A stretch of DNA of 8,744 nt from Ruminococcus sp. UBA1828 (GTDB taxonomy: Bacteria; Bacillota; Clostridia; Oscillospirales; Ruminococcaceae), in the NCBI GenBank assembly GCA_002338885.1, contig DDJI01000087.1:18165-26908 (forward strand). Reading direction: 5' to 3'. Made by a program: the position numbers and the translations under genes. How positions within the stretch are numbered: position 1 is the stretch's first letter; every line of letters starts with the position of its first letter. Of the stretch, positions 6,830 through 8,744 are shown piece after piece. Below the pieces are notes generated by a model. The model saw only the letters and a program-made list of their open reading frames with translations, ran no database searches and was not told the origin of the DNA.

Positions 6830-7384
6830 ATGAAACTAATGTTTGCATCAGACATACACGGCTCGGAATACTACTGCCGTATGATGATACAAAGCTTTAA
6901 GCGCGAAAATCCTGACAGGCTCATTTTGCTCGGCGACATACTGTATCACGGCCCGAGAAACGACCTGCCAAAAGGATATCTGCCAAAAGCAGTCGCAGGC
7001 ATGCTGTGCGACATATCCGACCGCATTTTATGCGTAAGGGGCAACTGCGACAGCGAAGTAGACGCGATGGTCTTAAACTTCCCCATTCTCGCCGACTATG
7101 CGCTCATATACGCAGATGAAGTGCCGATATACATCACCCACGGGCACATTTTTACCGAGGACAACCCGCCGAAGTTTCCGCCGAGCAGCTCGCAAATACT
7201 CCTTTGCGGGCACACGCATGTGCCGAAAGCCGCAGAGCACGACGGCTATGTATACCTGAACACCGGCTCGGTATCCATACCGAAAGAAAACAGCCCTCAC
7301 AGCTACGTCATATACGAAAACGGATGCTTTAAGTGGATAAACCTCGAATCTGATTCGCAGGTGTTTATGGAGTACCGCATTTAA
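6830..7384 (+). CDS. yfcE: YfcE/MJ0936-type metallophosphoesterase
   Basis: A 184-residue cytoplasmic metal-dependent phosphodiesterase of the calcineurin-like superfamily, the same length as E. coli YfcE. All family metal motifs are visible: DIHG (D8, H10), GDILYHGP (D36), GNCD (N72), THGH (H104 region) and GHTH (H128, H130), followed by NTGS (144-147). These bind two divalent metals. YfcE itself cleaves artificial phosphodiesters, and its natural substrate is unsettled. The start at ATG 6830 is set by AGGAG at 6818-6822, 7 bases upstream; the upstream TTG at 6803 lies within the promoter region and is rejected. The gene is monocistronic, divergent from the MATE gene, and ends before a bidirectional terminator. 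Nothing in the context narrows its role. Confidence 0.92.
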   Translation: MKLMFASDIHGSEYYCRMMIQSFKRENPDRLILLGDILYHGPRNDLPKGYLPKAVAGMLCDISDRILCVRGNCDSEVDAMVLNFPILADYALIYADEVPIYITHGHIFTEDNPPKFPPSSSQILLCGHTHVPKAAEHDGYVYLNTGSVSIPKENSPHSYVIYENGCFKWINLESDSQVFMEYRI

Positions 7385-7410
7385 AGCCTCGCAGTCTGTT
7401 TTTTGACCGT

Positions 7411-7448
7411 AAAAACCGTCTGATATCTTAAAATATCAGATGGTTTTT
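7411..7448. terminator. Bidirectional rho-independent terminator between yfcE and oadA
   Basis: A 16-base stem (7411-7426 with 7433-7448) contains one G-U wobble, with the 6-base loop CTTAAA. The left arm begins AAAAACC and the right arm ends GGTTTTT, with one further T beyond it. It starts 26 bases after the yfcE stop and lies 6 bases past the stop of the convergent carboxyltransferase gene. The T tracts suit termination in both directions. Confidence 0.9.
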
Positions 7449-7454
7449 TCAGTA

Positions 7455-8744
7455 TTACAAAACAGAGCAATCGTCTACGTAAAATTCTCTTACGGCGTTC
7501 TCGTCAGCCTTTGCCTCCGACTTCTTAGGAGCAAGTCTTGATGCAAAGAACTTTGTTGCAACCTGCGGGAAGAGAGCGTAGCTCAAAACATCCTCTTCGC
7601 TGCCGTTAAATCCGGGAACGGACTTAACTTCCTCGCGGTACTTGTCAAGCTCCGGCTCGATGAGGTCTGCGGGACGGCAGGTGATGATTTCTGCGTCGCC
7701 CAAGGCCTTCTTTCTCACTTCCTCATTTACCTCTCCGGGAAGTCTGCCGTACTCTCCGCGCAGAAGAGCCTTTGACTCCTTGGGGAAGGTTGCGTATCTG
7801 CCCATGAGGACATTGAGCACTGCCTGTGAGCCTACTATCTGAGAAGTAGGAGTTACGAGCGGAGGATATCCGAAGTCCTTTCTTACGTTAGGAACCTCAG
7901 CCAAAACCTCATAGAGTCTGTTCTCCGCTCCCGCCTGCTTGAGCTGGGAGATGAGGTTTGAAAGCATTCCTCCGGGTACCTGATAGATGAGCGTCTTTAC
8001 ATCGACGTTGAGCACCTTAGGATCGAGGTATCCCTCAGCTTTGAGCTTTGCAGCTACGTTTCTGAAGTAAGCTGCGGCATCGGTGAAGTCTGAAATGTTC
8101 ATTCCGGTGTCACGGTCTGTGCCCTTCAGCGTTGCAACCAAAGCCTCGGTTGCCGGCTGAGACGTTCCGTTTGCCAAGGGAGAAAGCGCGGTATCAACTA
8201 TATCGACTCCCGCCTCCGCAGCCTTGAGGTAAACCATGTCGCCGGTACCGGTGGTGTTATGCGTGTGAAGGTGTATCGGAACTTTTACGTTCTTCTTCAG
8301 CTTCTTGACAAGGCTCTCCGCTTCATAAGGAAGCAGCAGGTTCGCCATGTCCTTGATGCAGATGGTGTCAGCGCCCATCTTCTCAAGCTCTTTTGCGAGG
8401 TTTACAAAGTACTCCTCATTGTGCACGGGGCTAATTGTGTAGCTTATTGCAGCTTCGCATATTCCGCCGTACTTCTTTGTCGCGTCTATAGCGGCTTTGA
8501 GGTTTCTTGTATCGTTGAGAGCGTCGAATATTCTTATGACGTCTATGCCGTTTTCGATGGACTTTTTAACAAACGCATCGACAACGTCGTCGGCGTAGTG
8601 CTTATAGCCCAGAATATTCTGACCTCTGAAAAGCATCTGAAGCTTTGTGTTGGGAAGAGCCTTCTTAAGGGCGCGAAGTCTTTCCCACGGGTCTTCGTTT
8701 AAAAATCTCATGCATGTGTCAAATGTAGCGCCGCCCCAGCACTC
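7455..8744 (-). CDS. oadA: Oxaloacetate decarboxylase alpha / pyruvate carboxylase subunit B, carboxyltransferase domain (5' end outside the window)
   Basis: The gene runs off the right edge. The reading frame continues upstream of the ATG at 8711 as ECWGGATFDTC, the conserved start of the carboxyltransferase barrel, so that ATG is internal and roughly 40-45 N-terminal residues are missing. Counting from the 8711 methionine: LFRGQNILGY (27-36), RIFDALND (60-67), ICIKDMANLL (117-126) with K120 matching the carbamylated lysine, HLHTH (147-151) containing the metal-binding histidines, DTALSPL, and the C-terminal conserved PGGMLSNL, DFGYPPLVTPTSQIVG and LRGEYGRLPGE. The enzyme moves CO2 between biotin and oxaloacetate/pyruvate. 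The protein ends DDCSVL with no MKM biotinyl domain, so a separate biotin carrier protein must exist elsewhere. Whether it serves a Na+-pumping decarboxylase or an anaplerotic carboxylase cannot be told here. The terminator just after the stop shows it is the last gene of its unit. Confidence 0.94.
   Translation of the reverse strand, partial: ECWGGATFDTCMRFLNEDPWERLRALKKALPNTKLQMLFRGQNILGYKHYADDVVDAFVKKSIENGIDVIRIFDALNDTRNLKAAIDATKKYGGICEAAISYTISPVHNEEYFVNLAKELEKMGADTICIKDMANLLLPYEAESLVKKLKKNVKVPIHLHTHNTTGTGDMVYLKAAEAGVDIVDTALSPLANGTSQPATEALVATLKGTDRDTGMNISDFTDAAAYFRNVAAKLKAEGYLDPKVLNVDVKTLIYQVPGGMLSNLISQLKQAGAENRLYEVLAEVPNVRKDFGYPPLVTPTSQIVGSQAVLNVLMGRYATFPKESKALLRGEYGRLPGEVNEEVRKKALGDAEIITCRPADLIEPELDKYREEVKSVPGFNGSEEDVLSYALFPQVATKFFASRLAPKKSEAKADENAVREFYVDDCSVL

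Noticed and set aside
8259..8702. A 147-codon plus-strand frame opposite oadA
   Set aside because: It is antisense to the conserved carboxyltransferase barrel and has no family features.

Overview
The window looks like chromosomal DNA of a low-to-medium GC Gram-positive anaerobe, most likely a gut-type member of the Clostridia. Supporting traits are the biotin-domain-free OadA type, a secreted glycosidase with a signal peptide and a C-terminal membrane anchor, strong AGGAG-like ribosome sites, consensus sigma-A promoters and stem-loop/poly-T terminators. The taxonomic call is an inference. No tRNA, rRNA, CRISPR, insertion sequence or phage gene was seen.

Layout: (i) 8-2259, minus strand: two medium-chain dehydrogenases in a tandem pair, 32 bases apart. 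The upstream gene is glucose-dehydrogenase-like and the downstream one resembles L-galactonate 5-dehydrogenase/RspB. (ii) 2260-2569: a divergent control region of about 310 bases. It holds a near-perfect promoter for the rightward gene, a weaker leftward promoter, a TTATCA/TGATAA palindrome and three more TTATCA copies. (iii) 2570-5236, plus strand: a secreted, membrane-anchored GH95 alpha-L-fucosidase. (iv) 5276-5313: a bidirectional terminator. (v) 5330-6700, minus: a MATE-family efflux transporter. (vi) 6701-6829: a divergent promoter region. (vii) 6830-7384, plus: a YfcE-type metallophosphoesterase. (viii) 7411-7448: a second bidirectional terminator. (ix) 7455-8744, minus: the carboxyltransferase (alpha) subunit of oxaloacetate decarboxylase/pyruvate carboxylase, cut at its N-terminus by the window edge.

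Functional reading: the left half looks like a small catabolic locus. An extracellular fucosidase could release L-fucose (6-deoxy-L-galactose). Two divergently transcribed sugar dehydrogenases could oxidise a sugar of the same L-galacto configuration, first at C1 and then at the aldonate stage. That would be a non-phosphorylating oxidative route, and it is a hypothesis based on family resemblance and gene order only. The right half (MATE, YfcE, OadA) is ordinary housekeeping or accessory content in separate transcription units, with no visible link to the left half. I found no clear sign of a wholly new system. The fucosidase/dehydrogenase locus is the best candidate for follow-up.
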